A DNA stretch of 64,000 nucleotides, from the NCBI RefSeq assembly GCF_018417595.1, contig NZ_CP070982.1, forward strand, positions 2,505,501-2,569,500. The letters are read 5' to 3'. Under the pieces are notes generated by a model. That model made no database searches, was not told where the DNA came from, and saw only the letters and a program-made list of their open reading frames with translations. Shown piece after piece: positions 23,106 to 31,960 of this stretch (position 1 is its first letter; each line of letters opens with the position of its first letter). The translations under genes were made by a program, and so were the position numbers. Origin of the DNA: Pseudomonas entomophila (GTDB lineage: Bacteria; Pseudomonadota; Gammaproteobacteria; Pseudomonadales; Pseudomonadaceae).

Positions 23106-25430
23106 ATGAACGAAGAAGAACATATCAAGCGTTACAATGGCCCGGCCGCAGGCTGGGGCGCGCTCAAGAGCGTGACCAAGGCCTGGCTGGGCAGCGAGAA
23201 CGCCGTCAAGAACATCCGCATGATGCTCAAGACCAACCAGGACAGTGGTTTCGACTGCCCCGGCTGTGCCTGGGGCGAGTCGCCCGAGAGCGGCATGGTC
23301 AAGTTCTGCGAGAACGGCGCCAAGGCGGTCAACTGGGAAGCCACCGGGCGCTCGGTGGACCCGGCATTCTTCGCCAAGTACAGCGTCGGCGCACTGCTTG
23401 AGCAGAGTGACTACTGGCTCGAATACCAGGGCCGGCTGTCCCATCCGATGCGTTATGACGCCGCCACCGACCACTATGTCGAGATCAGTTGGGACGACGC
23501 CTTCGCCCTGATCGCCCAGCACTTGAACAGCCTTGAGTCGCCTGATCAGGCTGACTTCTATACATCGGGTCGAGCCAGCAACGAAGCCGCCTTCCTTTAT
23601 CAGTTGTTCGTGCGCACCTTCGGTACCAACAACTTCCCCGATTGCTCGAACATGTGTCACGAGGCCAGTGGCCTGGGCATGTCCAGCACCCTGGGCGTGG
23701 GCAAGGGCACCGTGGTGTTCCACGACCTGGAGCAGGCCGACGCGATCTTCGTCATCGGCCAGAACCCTGGCACCAATCACCCGCGCATGCTCGAACCCTT
23801 GCGTGAAGCGGTGGAGCGCGGCGCCCAGGTGGTGTGTTTCAACCCGCTGAAGGAGCGCGGCCTGGAGCGCTTCCAGCACCCGCAGCACCCGTTCGAGATG
23901 CTCAGCAACGGTTCCGAACCGACCAACACCGCTTACTTCCGCCCAGCCCTGGGCGGCGACATGGCAGTGCTGCGCGGCATGGCCAAGTTCCTCCTGCAGT
24001 GGGAGCGCGAGGCCCAGGCCAACGGCATGCCGCCGGTGTTCGACCATGCCTTCATCAAGGCCCATACCGATGGTATGGACGACTACCTGGCGCAGGTCGA
24101 CGCCACTTCCTGGGAACACATCGTCGAGCAGTCCGGCCTGAGCAAGGCCGAGATCGAGCTGGCCGCGCGCATGTACCGCAAGGCCGAGCGGGTGATCATG
24201 TGTTGGGCCATGGGCGTCACCCAACACCGTCACTCGGTGCCGACCGTGCAGGAGATCGTCAACCTGCAATTGCTGCGCGGCAATGTCGGCCGCCCGGGCG
24301 CCGGGTTGTCGCCGGTGCGTGGCCACAGCAACGTGCAGGGCGACCGCAGCATGGGCATCGACGAGAAACCGCCGACCTGGTTGCTCGACAACCTGCAACA
24401 GCGCTTCGGCATCGAGGTGCCGCGCGGCCACGGGCACAATGCCGTGCTGGCGATCCAGGCCATGGAGGAGGGGCGCACCAAGGTGTTCGTCGCCCTGGGC
24501 GGCAACTTCGCCCAGGCCACCCCGGACACCCCGCGCACCCATGCGGCGCTGCGCAACTGCGAATTGACCGTGCACATCGCCACCAAGCTCAACCGCTCGC
24601 ACCTGGTCACCGGCCGTGACGCGCTGATCCTGCCGTGCCTGGGGCGCACCGAGATCGATATCCAGGGTGAAGGCCCGCAAGGTGTCACGGTCGAGGACAC
24701 CTTCAGCATGGTGCATATCTCCCATGGCCAACTGAAACCGCGTTCGCCGCACCTGCGCTCGGAGCCGGCGATCATCGCCGGCATGGCCAAGGTGACTCTG
24801 GGCGATCGCCCCATCGACTGGGACTGGGTTGTGGCCGACTATGGGCGCATCCGCGACCTGATCGCCGATACCATTCCCGGATTCGCCGACTTCAATGCGC
24901 GCCTGCACCACCCCGGCGGCTTCTACCTGGGCAATGCCGCCGCCGAGCGCGAATGGAACACCGCCAGCGGCAAGGCGCAGTTCACCGCCTGCCCATTGCC
25001 GGCGCAACTGGTCAACGACGTGGTGCTGGCCCGTGGTGAAAAACCTGACCTGATCCTGCAGACCTTGCGCTCCCACGACCAGTACAACACCACGCTGTAC
25101 GGCCTGGACGACCGCTACCGTGGCGTGTTCGGCCTGCGCGAGGTGGTCTTCGCCAATGAGGCGGACATCCGTCGGTTGGGCTTCGCGCCGGGTGACAAGG
25201 TGGACATGGTGTCGCTGTGGGAGGACGGCCTGGAGCGGCGGGTCACGGGCTTCACCCTGGTGGCCTACGACATTCCCACCGGCCAGGCAGCTGCCTACTA
25301 CCCGGAGACCAACCCGCTGGTGCCTCTGGAGAGCTACGGCGACCAGACCTTCACCCCCACCTCGAAGTTCGTCGCCATTCGCCTCGAGCGGGCACAGCCG
25401 GATGCGTTGATCCACGCCGTCGCCGGATAA
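23106..25430 (+). CDS. FdhF/YdeP-family molybdopterin oxidoreductase
   Basis: A 774-residue molybdoenzyme of the YdeP/formate dehydrogenase alpha-like group. The N-terminal cluster region is 'FDCPGCAWGESPESGMVKFCENGAK' (three Cys). The molybdopterin region includes 'DFYTSGRASNEAAFLYQLF', 'NMCHEASGLGMSSTLGVGKG' and 'FVIGQNPGTNHPRM'. A C-terminal dinucleotide-binding domain contains 'LILQTLRSHDQYNTTLYG'. E. coli YdeP is linked to acid resistance; the true substrate is unknown. ATG 23106 is taken, with a GTG three codons earlier possible. The cytochrome bd-type oxidase cioAB follows 99 bp downstream, a possible electron acceptor. Confidence 0.85.
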   Translation: MNEEEHIKRYNGPAAGWGALKSVTKAWLGSENAVKNIRMMLKTNQDSGFDCPGCAWGESPESGMVKFCENGAKAVNWEATGRSVDPAFFAKYSVGALLEQSDYWLEYQGRLSHPMRYDAATDHYVEISWDDAFALIAQHLNSLESPDQADFYTSGRASNEAAFLYQLFVRTFGTNNFPDCSNMCHEASGLGMSSTLGVGKGTVVFHDLEQADAIFVIGQNPGTNHPRMLEPLREAVERGAQVVCFNPLKERGLERFQHPQHPFEMLSNGSEPTNTAYFRPALGGDMAVLRGMAKFLLQWEREAQANGMPPVFDHAFIKAHTDGMDDYLAQVDATSWEHIVEQSGLSKAEIELAARMYRKAERVIMCWAMGVTQHRHSVPTVQEIVNLQLLRGNVGRPGAGLSPVRGHSNVQGDRSMGIDEKPPTWLLDNLQQRFGIEVPRGHGHNAVLAIQAMEEGRTKVFVALGGNFAQATPDTPRTHAALRNCELTVHIATKLNRSHLVTGRDALILPCLGRTEIDIQGEGPQGVTVEDTFSMVHISHGQLKPRSPHLRSEPAIIAGMAKVTLGDRPIDWDWVVADYGRIRDLIADTIPGFADFNARLHHPGGFYLGNAAAEREWNTASGKAQFTACPLPAQLVNDVVLARGEKPDLILQTLRSHDQYNTTLYGLDDRYRGVFGLREVVFANEADIRRLGFAPGDKVDMVSLWEDGLERRVTGFTLVAYDIPTGQAAAYYPETNPLVPLESYGDQTFTPTSKFVAIRLERAQPDALIHAVAG

Positions 25431-25529
25431 CCCTCAACTGCCTTCATTCATCGACTGCGGGCCCTCGGGCGTGCGGCGCGCTGCTGGCCGCCGCACGGCA
25501 GGGGCCTGCCTGTCCACAAGGATATTGTC

Positions 25530-26921
25530 ATGTCGACTCTGAGTGCACTGGACCTGGCGCGGCTGCAGTTCGCCTTCACGGTCTCGTTCCACATCATATT
25601 CCCGGCCATCACCATCGGGTTGGCCAGCTTCCTGGCCGTGCTCGAAGGCTGCTGGCTGAAAACCGGCCATTCGGTCTACAAGGATCTCTACACGTTCTGG
25701 TCGAAGATCTTCGCCGTCAACTTCGGCATGGGCGTGGTCTCGGGCCTGGTGATGGCCTACGAGTTCGGTACCAACTGGGCGCGGTTCTCCGACTTCGCCG
25801 GCAGCGTGACTGGCCCCTTGCTCACCTACGAGGTGCTCACCGCGTTCTTCCTCGAGGCGGGCTTTCTCGGGGTGATGCTGTTCGGCTGGGGCAGGGTGGG
25901 GCGCAAGCTGCATTTCTTCGCCACGATCATGGTGGCGATCGGCACGCTGATCTCGATGTTCTGGATCCTTTCGTCCAACAGCTGGATGCAAACACCCCAG
26001 GGTATCGAGATCGTCGATGGCCGTGTGGTGCCGCTGGACTGGTTCAAGATCGTCTTCAACCCGTCGTTCCCCTATCGCCTGGCGCACATGGCGCTGGCCG
26101 CGTTCCTCTCCACCGCGTTCTTCGTCGGCGCCTCGGCCGCCTGGCACCTGCTGCGCGGGCGCGACACCCCGCAAGTGCGCAAGATGCTGTCGATGGCCAT
26201 GTGGATGGTGCTGGTCGCAACGCCCGTGCAGGTGGTGGTCGGTGACGCCCACGGCCTGAACACCCTGGAGCACCAGCCGGCGAAGATCGCCGCCATCGAA
26301 GGGCACTGGGACAACAAACCGGGCGAAGCCTCGCCGCTGGTGCTGTTCGGCCTGCCGGACATGGCCAGCGAAACCACCCGCTACAGCCTCGAGGTGCCTT
26401 ACCTGGGCAGCCTGATCCTGACCCACAGCCTGGACAAGCAGATCCCGGCGCTGAAGAGTTTCGCCAAGGAAGACCGCCCCAACTCGACGATCATCTTCTG
26501 GAGCTTCCGGGTCATGGCCGGGCTGGGCATGCTGATGCTGGCCTGCGCGCTGCTGGCCCTGGCGCTGCGCCGCAACGGCGCGCTGTACCGCCAGCGTGCT
26601 TTCCTCTGGTTCGCCCTGCTGATGGGGCCGTCGGGGCTGATCGCCCTGCTGGCCGGCTGGTTTACCACCGAAGTGGGCCGCCAGCCCTGGGTGGTCTACG
26701 GCATGTTGCGCACCACCCAGGCGGCGTCGAACCATAGCACCATGCAGATGAGCATCACCCTGGCGGCGTTCGTGGTCATCTACTGCCTGGTGTTCACCGT
26801 GGGCATCGGCTACATGATGCGCCTGGTGCGCAAGGGCCCGACCGCGTACCAGGTGCCGCCAACCCCCGAGCAACCGCAATCGCTGGCCAGCGCGCGGCGC
26901 CCGCTGTCCGTCGCCGACTGA
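25530..26921 (+). CDS. cioA: Cyanide-insensitive terminal oxidase subunit I (cytochrome bd-type)
   Basis: A 463-residue quinol oxidase subunit I. The N-terminal 'LARLQFAFTVSFHIIFPAITIGLASFLA' holds the conserved His of the high-spin haem site. 'NPSFPYRLAHMALAAF' carries the haem b558 His, and 'RVMAGLGMLML' the matching Met. The Q-loop is short, as in Pseudomonas CioA and unlike E. coli CydA. The enzyme oxidises ubiquinol and reduces oxygen to water in the inner membrane and resists cyanide. cioB follows after 14 bp. AAGGAT precedes the ATG. Confidence 0.92.
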   Translation: MSTLSALDLARLQFAFTVSFHIIFPAITIGLASFLAVLEGCWLKTGHSVYKDLYTFWSKIFAVNFGMGVVSGLVMAYEFGTNWARFSDFAGSVTGPLLTYEVLTAFFLEAGFLGVMLFGWGRVGRKLHFFATIMVAIGTLISMFWILSSNSWMQTPQGIEIVDGRVVPLDWFKIVFNPSFPYRLAHMALAAFLSTAFFVGASAAWHLLRGRDTPQVRKMLSMAMWMVLVATPVQVVVGDAHGLNTLEHQPAKIAAIEGHWDNKPGEASPLVLFGLPDMASETTRYSLEVPYLGSLILTHSLDKQIPALKSFAKEDRPNSTIIFWSFRVMAGLGMLMLACALLALALRRNGALYRQRAFLWFALLMGPSGLIALLAGWFTTEVGRQPWVVYGMLRTTQAASNHSTMQMSITLAAFVVIYCLVFTVGIGYMMRLVRKGPTAYQVPPTPEQPQSLASARRPLSVAD

Positions 26922-26935
26922 AAAGGAGCAGGCAC

Positions 26936-27952
26936 ATGGCAATTCAAGGTATCGACCTGTCAGTCATCTGGGGCGTGATCATCGCCTTCGGCCTGATGAT
27001 GTACGTGATCATGGACGGCTTCGACCTGGGGCTGGGGATTCTCTTCCCGTTGATCGAGGACGCCAGTGATCGCGACGTGATGATGAACACCGTGGCACCG
27101 GTATGGGACGGCAACGAGACCTGGGCGGTGCTGGGGGCGGCGGCGTTGTACGGCGCCTTCCCGCTGGCCTACTCGGTGATCCTCGAGGCCCTGTACCTGC
27201 CGCTGGTGCTGGTGCTGGCCGGGCTGATCTTCCGCGGCGTGGCCTTCGAGTTCCGTTTCAAGGCCCACCCGCGCAAGCGTCACCTGTGGGACAAGGCGTT
27301 CATCGGCGGCTCGGTGCTGGCGACCTTCTTCCAGGGCGTGGCCATTGGCACCTACATCGGCGGCATCCCGGTGGTGGACCGTCAGTTCGCCGGCTCTGGC
27401 TGGGACTGGCTGGCGCCGTTCCCGTTGTTCTGCGGCGTCGGCCTGTTGCTGACCTACGCACTGCTGGGTAGCACCTGGCTGCTGATCAAGACCGACGGCA
27501 TGCTCGAGTCGCGCATGCGCCACTACAGTCGTCCGCTGACCTACCTGCTGGCGCTGGTGATCGTGGTGATCTGCGCCTGGACCGCCTGGCTGCATGACGA
27601 CATCGCCCAGCGTTGGTTCGGCGCCAGTCACTGGCTGCGCTCGGCGCTGATCGCGGTGCTGGCGGTGGTGGCCGTGGTGGTGATCCAGAATACCTTGCGC
27701 AAGCGCCACTCGCACCTGCCGTTCATGGCCGTGGTGGGGTTGGTGTTCCTCGGTTACCTGGGCCTGGCGATCAGTCTCTGGCCGAACATCGTGCCCCCGG
27801 GCATCACCCTGTGGCAGGCGGCCGCTCCACTGACCAGCCAGCTGTTCGCGCTGATCGGGGCGCTGTTCATCATCCCGATCATCCTGGGGTACACCTTCTG
27901 GAGCTACCACGTGTTCCGCGGCAAGGTGCAGGCGGGGGATGCGTATCACTGA
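26936..27952 (+). CDS. cioB: Cyanide-insensitive terminal oxidase subunit II
   Basis: A 338-residue subunit II with eight to nine predicted helices and the CydB/CioB opening 'GVIIAFGLMMYVIMDGFDLGLGILFPL'. 'APVWDGNETWAVLGAAALYGAFPLAYS' is the conserved second block. It forms the heterodimer with CioA. AAGGAGCAGGCAC lies before the ATG. The tail 'GYTFWSYHVFRGKV' is typical of the family. Confidence 0.92.
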   Translation: MAIQGIDLSVIWGVIIAFGLMMYVIMDGFDLGLGILFPLIEDASDRDVMMNTVAPVWDGNETWAVLGAAALYGAFPLAYSVILEALYLPLVLVLAGLIFRGVAFEFRFKAHPRKRHLWDKAFIGGSVLATFFQGVAIGTYIGGIPVVDRQFAGSGWDWLAPFPLFCGVGLLLTYALLGSTWLLIKTDGMLESRMRHYSRPLTYLLALVIVVICAWTAWLHDDIAQRWFGASHWLRSALIAVLAVVAVVVIQNTLRKRHSHLPFMAVVGLVFLGYLGLAISLWPNIVPPGITLWQAAAPLTSQLFALIGALFIIPIILGYTFWSYHVFRGKVQAGDAYH

Positions 27953-28262
27953 GGGGGCTTTCGATTGCAGGGTGCCGGATAGGTGCGGACGATAGCCTTG
28001 CAGCATTTTCGAGGTCGAGCGGCGCGCAGGCGGCGCTCGATCTGTAGGGCACTGCAAGTGATATCGTCCAGCACCTGGCTGCCATCATGCGATAAAGAAC
28101 CCGCCTTCAAAGATCCTGAAGGTGATGCGTTCTGGGCAGCTATGAAAGTCAGTGATGTCTGTCGTACTTGGTAACTTCTCAATGGCGTAATTTCGGACGC
28201 GTCTGACATACAACACGGTTTTACGTTTTTACAGTGCGAACTTTTTACAGGGAGTTCGCAGC
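27953..28262. other. Intergenic stretch between cioB and the second hcp cassette
   Basis: No gene is seen in these 310 bp. An imperfect dyad at about 28013-28038 (TCGAGCGGCGC/GGCGCTCGA) resembles the GC stem of the REP-like elements near 14.36 kb. Sequence becomes less GC-rich from about 28100, marking the approach to the accessory island. GGGAG lies 9 nt before the hcp start. Confidence 0.5.
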
Positions 28263-28745
28263 ATGGCTTATCACGGCTACATGACGATCACGGGCGCGCT
28301 TCAGGGCCTGATTTCGGCGGGGTGTTCCGCCCAGGATTCCATCGGCAACAAATGCCAGGCGGGTCATCGGGACCAGATCATGGTCCTGGCCTTCGATCAC
28401 AGCCTTTCCAACCTCGACAACGTCAGCCGGGCGCTGCACCGGCCGGTCTACCTCACCAAGTTCATCGACAAGTCCACCCCGTTGCTGGCGCAGGCGCTCG
28501 ATTCGAGGGAGCGGGTGGAGTGTGACCTCACCTTCTTCCGCACCAGTGCTGCGGGCCTGCAGGAGCGGTACTACTCGGTAAGGCTCGGCGGCGGGCTGAT
28601 CGTCCAGCAGAACGTGGCCATGCCCCATGCCGTCCTGCTCAACGAGCAGGAACCGCAGGAGCACCTGGCGATCCGCTATCGGGAGATTTCCTGGGTGCAC
28701 CATGCGGCGGGAACCACCGGTTATTCGACCTGGGGTGAAGAATGA
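28263..28745 (+). CDS. hcp: Hcp-family type VI secretion protein (second orphan copy)
   Basis: A 160-residue Hcp protein, paralogue of the one at 8635. Shared blocks include 'GYMTITGALQGLISAGC', 'FIDKSTPLLAQALDSRE' and 'YREISWVHHAAGTTGYSTWGEE'. It would form hexameric rings in a type VI tube and load the following effector in its lumen. No other T6SS genes are near. It overlaps the DUF4225 gene by 4 bp. GC content is that of the host, unlike the last part of the cassette. Confidence 0.85.
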   Translation: MAYHGYMTITGALQGLISAGCSAQDSIGNKCQAGHRDQIMVLAFDHSLSNLDNVSRALHRPVYLTKFIDKSTPLLAQALDSRERVECDLTFFRTSAAGLQERYYSVRLGGGLIVQQNVAMPHAVLLNEQEPQEHLAIRYREISWVHHAAGTTGYSTWGEE

Positions 28746-29458
28746 CGGCGCGCAGCGAGCACGAGGTCCCGTGGGATGACGACTTCTGGGAAGTGAGCCA
28801 TGCGGCGGCCCGGCTGACTCAATATGCCTGCGAGGTGGCCGCGCGGTGTTTGGATGACGGGATGTTGCGGCTGCAGTTCACGCAGGAGATGGCGTATGTC
28901 GGGAAGGGCATTGTGGAGGAGGTCCGGACCGGCAGGAACACTGCGGAGGAGGGACTGAAGAAAATCAGGGAAGAACATCGCGCCCTCTACTCTGATGTTG
29001 TTGAATATATGAAAATTGTCGCGGGGCTAGGATCGGGGATTTTACAGGTCGCGGGTGGCGTTGCCGTTTGTAAGTACTCCGCTGGCCTCATGTGCGGTAC
29101 AGCAGGCATGGCGCTTGTTCAACATGGATTGAATAATGTTTATGAGAATGGGCGTAATATTATTCAGGGAGGGAACGATACCGTAGGGCCGCTTCGTAGA
29201 GGCTATCAAGAGATCGCCAAGTCGCTTGGCGGTAAAGCATCGCATGGAAATATCGCATACGGACTTGGTGATCTACTGCTGTCTGGTTATTCTCTAGGCC
29301 GATTTGTCGTCTTGCCTACCGCTAGGCGTTTATTTAGATATATCGATTCAGATAAAGTTCGGGCTCATGTGGCGATGGGTGCCGGGCCGTTGACGTTTGA
29401 GCTAGGGGTCAATGTGCTGACGGGTGACCTGATTTGGGTAGAATGGAACAAGGAATGA
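28742..29458 (+). CDS. DUF4225 protein, probable Hcp-delivered effector (second copy)
   Basis: A 238-residue paralogue of the protein at 7925. The N-terminal ~80 residues are helical ('DDDFWEVSHAAARLTQYACEVAARCL'). A Gly/Ala/Cys-rich hydrophobic stretch follows (~95-130, 'VAGLGSGILQVAGGVAVC'). The C-terminal DUF4225 block is 'NNVYENGRNIIQGGNDTVGPLRRGYQEIAKSLGG' then 'RRLFRYIDSDK'. The first third is GC-rich like hcp, while the rest, from about 28975, is AT-rich, suggesting that the toxin half was swapped onto a resident N-terminal half. The hcp, DUF4225 and membrane protein genes overlap by 4 bp each. Toxic activity is unproven. Confidence 0.7.
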   Translation: MTARSEHEVPWDDDFWEVSHAAARLTQYACEVAARCLDDGMLRLQFTQEMAYVGKGIVEEVRTGRNTAEEGLKKIREEHRALYSDVVEYMKIVAGLGSGILQVAGGVAVCKYSAGLMCGTAGMALVQHGLNNVYENGRNIIQGGNDTVGPLRRGYQEIAKSLGGKASHGNIAYGLGDLLLSGYSLGRFVVLPTARRLFRYIDSDKVRAHVAMGAGPLTFELGVNVLTGDLIWVEWNKE

Positions 29459-29748
29459 TTGTTCTGCTCTTCGGGTTTTGTGTGGCGGTAGGTGTCGTGC
29501 TGGCCTACATTATGAAACTCCGGCTCTCTGGTCGACGGCTTGGTTCGTGGATGTTCTGGGGGTGCGTTGGATATAATGTGTTCTTTGTTAGCTATTATCT
29601 TAGGGTTGTTCAGTCCTCCTATTTTCTTTTCATAGGATATCGACCTGACTGGCTGGAAGGTAACGCCGTGGTTGGTTGGTTATGTGTTTTGGGTATGGCT
29701 TTGCATAGTTATGCCGTGCCTGTGCAAAGGCAGGGCTCTAGACGTTAG
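29455..29748 (+). CDS. Small membrane protein, probable immunity protein (second copy)
   Basis: A 97-residue protein with three likely helices ('IVLLFGFCVAVGVVLAYIM', 'SWMFWGCVGYNVFFVSYYL', 'VVGWLCVLGMALHSYAV'). The start at 29455 gives the same ATGA overlap with DUF4225 as in the first cassette; an ATG four codons earlier is possible. It shares size, topology and place with the protein at 7644 but little sequence, as expected when immunity proteins follow divergent toxins. AT-rich. Confidence 0.6.
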   Translation: MIVLLFGFCVAVGVVLAYIMKLRLSGRRLGSWMFWGCVGYNVFFVSYYLRVVQSSYFLFIGYRPDWLEGNAVVGWLCVLGMALHSYAVPVQRQGSRR

Positions 29749-29969
29749 TGGCCTGTCTCGGAATTACGTTCTCTTTTGGCGAGTGGCTTGGGAACTCCAC
29801 AACCCCTCATCCGCCAGGATGGGTAGCCGGGAACAGGGCAGGTTCGGGAAACGGCAGGTGAACACCGTTTGGCCTCCCTGCGCAGACGGTCGCATGGCAT
29901 ACTCGTTGATGGCATGCGGCCATCTCGGTCTTCATGCCTATCCCAGTCTGATCTGCTCAAGGAAGATTC

Positions 29970-30393
29970 ATGAAGTTCAAGTTCGCGTTGCTGGCCTCGC
30001 TGATTCTGCTATCACCCCTGGCCCTGGCTGACAGCTGCCGGTCCAATAACGTCGGCGGCCAGGATTGCCGTTACAGTGACGGCACCACCTCCAGAAGCAG
30101 GGCCAACACCTTTGGCGGTCAAGACACCACCTACAGCGATGGCAGCAGTTCCAGATCCAAGTCCAATTACTTCGGTGGCCAGGACACCACCTATAGCGAT
30201 GGCCGCAGCTCCAGAAGCAGAACCAACACCTTCGGCGGCCAGGACACGACCTATCTATAGTGATGGCCGCAGCTCCAGAAGCAGATCCAACAAATTAGGT
30301 GGTCAGGACACAACCTACAGTGGAGGTAGCCGTTCGAGCGGCCGATCCAATAAGGATACCCGCCACCCCAATGCGAAGGGTGAGCGCTGGTAG
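29970..30393 (+). pseudogene. Secreted 20-residue-repeat protein broken by a 4-bp duplication
   Basis: A Sec signal peptide (MKFKFALLASLILLSPLALA) leads into five repeats of about 20 residues with the core 'FGGQDTTYSDG-SSRS'. In the fourth repeat CTAT is duplicated (CTATCTAT, 30251-30258) and creates an immediate TAG, so the product stops after 96 residues. Removing one CTAT restores a 139-residue reading frame to the TAG at 30391, with one and a half more repeats and a basic tail ending 'NAKGERW'. AAGGAAG lies 7 nt before the ATG. No function is known. The break could be a fixed mutation or a reversible slippage switch. Confidence 0.75.
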
Positions 30394-30726
30394 TGATCCG
30401 CCGTTGTCCTGGGGGGCCAGGGGCTGTTCGTTTAGCCGGCGCCCCTACACCGTGGCAGGGTTTCAGCATCGGGTAACTCGGCGGATTGCGGTGTTTTCTA
30501 CTCATGGGTTTTTTAGTGCTGCTTACTGTAGCGCCACAGTCATCTTAACTAAATCTTCCAATTTCTGGCTAGTCGATAATCTCGGCATTTCAATGGTTTG
30601 CGTTCCTGTCAGCTCGCGGATTTTAATATTTACTTGGTGCTTTCGAGGTGAGGGTTTAGTTGAGCTGGAGCGTTGTTACTAAAAGTTGGCGAATAAGCAT
30701 GCAGCTACGCAATAAGAATTGCTGCT
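30394..30726. other. AT-rich stretch without a recognisable gene
   Basis: These 333 bp have clearly lower GC than the flanking host DNA. Short frames exist on both strands, but none has a ribosome binding site or family resemblance. It lies at the 3' side of the degenerate recombinase gene and may contain an end of the Tn7-like element; no terminal repeat could be matched by eye. Confidence 0.4.
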
Positions 30727-31752
30727 TTAGGTTCTTGAGGATATATAGTTTTCTGCTGGTCGGGTGTAATGACTCAAGATGGTCGTCAGGACCCTATCTA
30801 TTGGTAAGTCCTGTCGATTGCGTCCTTGTTTTTGGAACTCCTTTTGAAGATGCCGAATGTGCTTTCTCCGATACTGGGGTAAGCACTGCGTGATGTCTGC
30901 TGCTGACCATCCACAATCCAGCAGAAAAGCCAGTAATCCGTTTCTCCACATAATCCGTCCTTTTAATGCATCAGGTGTAATGCGCTTTGCTCGGGATCTG
31001 AAATGATTTTGTAGGTTAACTGCGGGCGTGTTAGCTAGTAATTCGCCTGCTCTAATGTCTGGAAACAGGAGTCCCTCGCTAAGTTTGGAAAGTCCTAGCC
31101 AAGCGTGAGTTGCTCGCACTGGACATAGCTGAGGTAAATAGCCAATAGTCAAAAGCTGGGGCGGCGACTTAAGCGATTTTGGGGTTGGGCGAACTGTTAT
31201 CTGCATTTTTTTTGGCGTCACCACCACGTCCTTTAGGCTCAGTGCGCAAGTCTCATTCATCTCCAATCCGTACCAGTAAGAAACGAGCAATATCGCTCGA
31301 TTACGCACTGATGTGAGGAGTTTATGATGCATCAGGCGTGCTCTGTCTTGGTTCAGGAGGGCGCGGGCTTTTTTGAGCTCGTGTCGGTGGCGATGGATCT
31401 CGCCTTTTAACATTTTAGTCAGTTCGGAGACACAATGAAATGTAGGAGTCGTCTGTGAAGATATGGGTGCTTGTAAGCATATTACCTTCTCGAACTCCCT
31501 GCAGAGCCTTAACGCGGAGGGGCATTGGGTGGGATCTGCAAATCCGAGTGTCCGATGATAGCGAGAGAGCGCGGTTATGATCCGACTGATTTCGGTAGGG
31601 GTACTTCGGAAGCTACGCAACAGATAGAGGCACAATTCTTCAGCTGTGCAGGGAAGGCCACCTTCATAGTAATTTTGGAAATCACGTATATAACCCATTG
31701 TTTGACGGTCTAATAGGGAGGGTGTGGGGCCTGGCATGGATAATGTTTTCAT
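30727..31752 (-). CDS. Tyrosine recombinase-like protein with altered catalytic residues
   Basis: A 341-residue protein with the outline of a phage-type integrase. The N-terminal part is a helical core-binding-like domain ('SLLDRQTMGYIRDFQNYYEGGLPCTAEELCLYLL'); the catalytic-like domain starts near residue 140 ('LLTSVRNRAILLVSYWYGLEMNETCALSLKDVVV'). Where active enzymes have the first catalytic Arg (L-R-x-S-E-L), this one has L-E-M-N-E-T. The H-x-x-R block reads 'RIMWRNGLLAFLLDCGW', and no clear GH-x(n)-Y ending is seen. It is probably catalytically dead or strongly diverged. AGAGGAAG precedes the ATG. It is divergent from the tnsA-like gene, so it may be a regulator or accessory factor. Confidence 0.65.
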   Translation of the reverse strand: MKTLSMPGPTPSLLDRQTMGYIRDFQNYYEGGLPCTAEELCLYLLRSFRSTPTEISRIITALSRYHRTLGFADPTQCPSALRLCREFEKVICLQAPISSQTTPTFHCVSELTKMLKGEIHRHRHELKKARALLNQDRARLMHHKLLTSVRNRAILLVSYWYGLEMNETCALSLKDVVVTPKKMQITVRPTPKSLKSPPQLLTIGYLPQLCPVRATHAWLGLSKLSEGLLFPDIRAGELLANTPAVNLQNHFRSRAKRITPDALKGRIMWRNGLLAFLLDCGWSAADITQCLPQYRRKHIRHLQKEFQKQGRNRQDLPIDRVLTTILSHYTRPAENYISSRT

Positions 31753-31960
31753 CGGGTCGCTTCCTCTATGCTTGTGATTCCGTAGCGGCTTATTGTTTTT
31801 CTTACGCTATGCGGTACCTTTTATTCCCAATAGGCATTATGGGTGCAGGGCAACTGTGCGATTATCACATTGTGGAATCCGCCCCCCATCCGTCATAGAA
31901 GACCTCCGCGAGGGGTTGGCATATCTACCTAAGCATGAAGTCTATGTTGAGGGTGTAGAT

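Noticed and set aside
23091..25415. Long open frame on the minus strand opposite the molybdoenzyme gene
   Set aside because: Antisense shadow; sense strand has clear molybdopterin-enzyme motifs.
30010..30360. CRISPR-like periodic repeats
   Set aside because: The 60-bp period is in frame with a signal peptide and encodes 20-residue protein repeats; there are no spacers.
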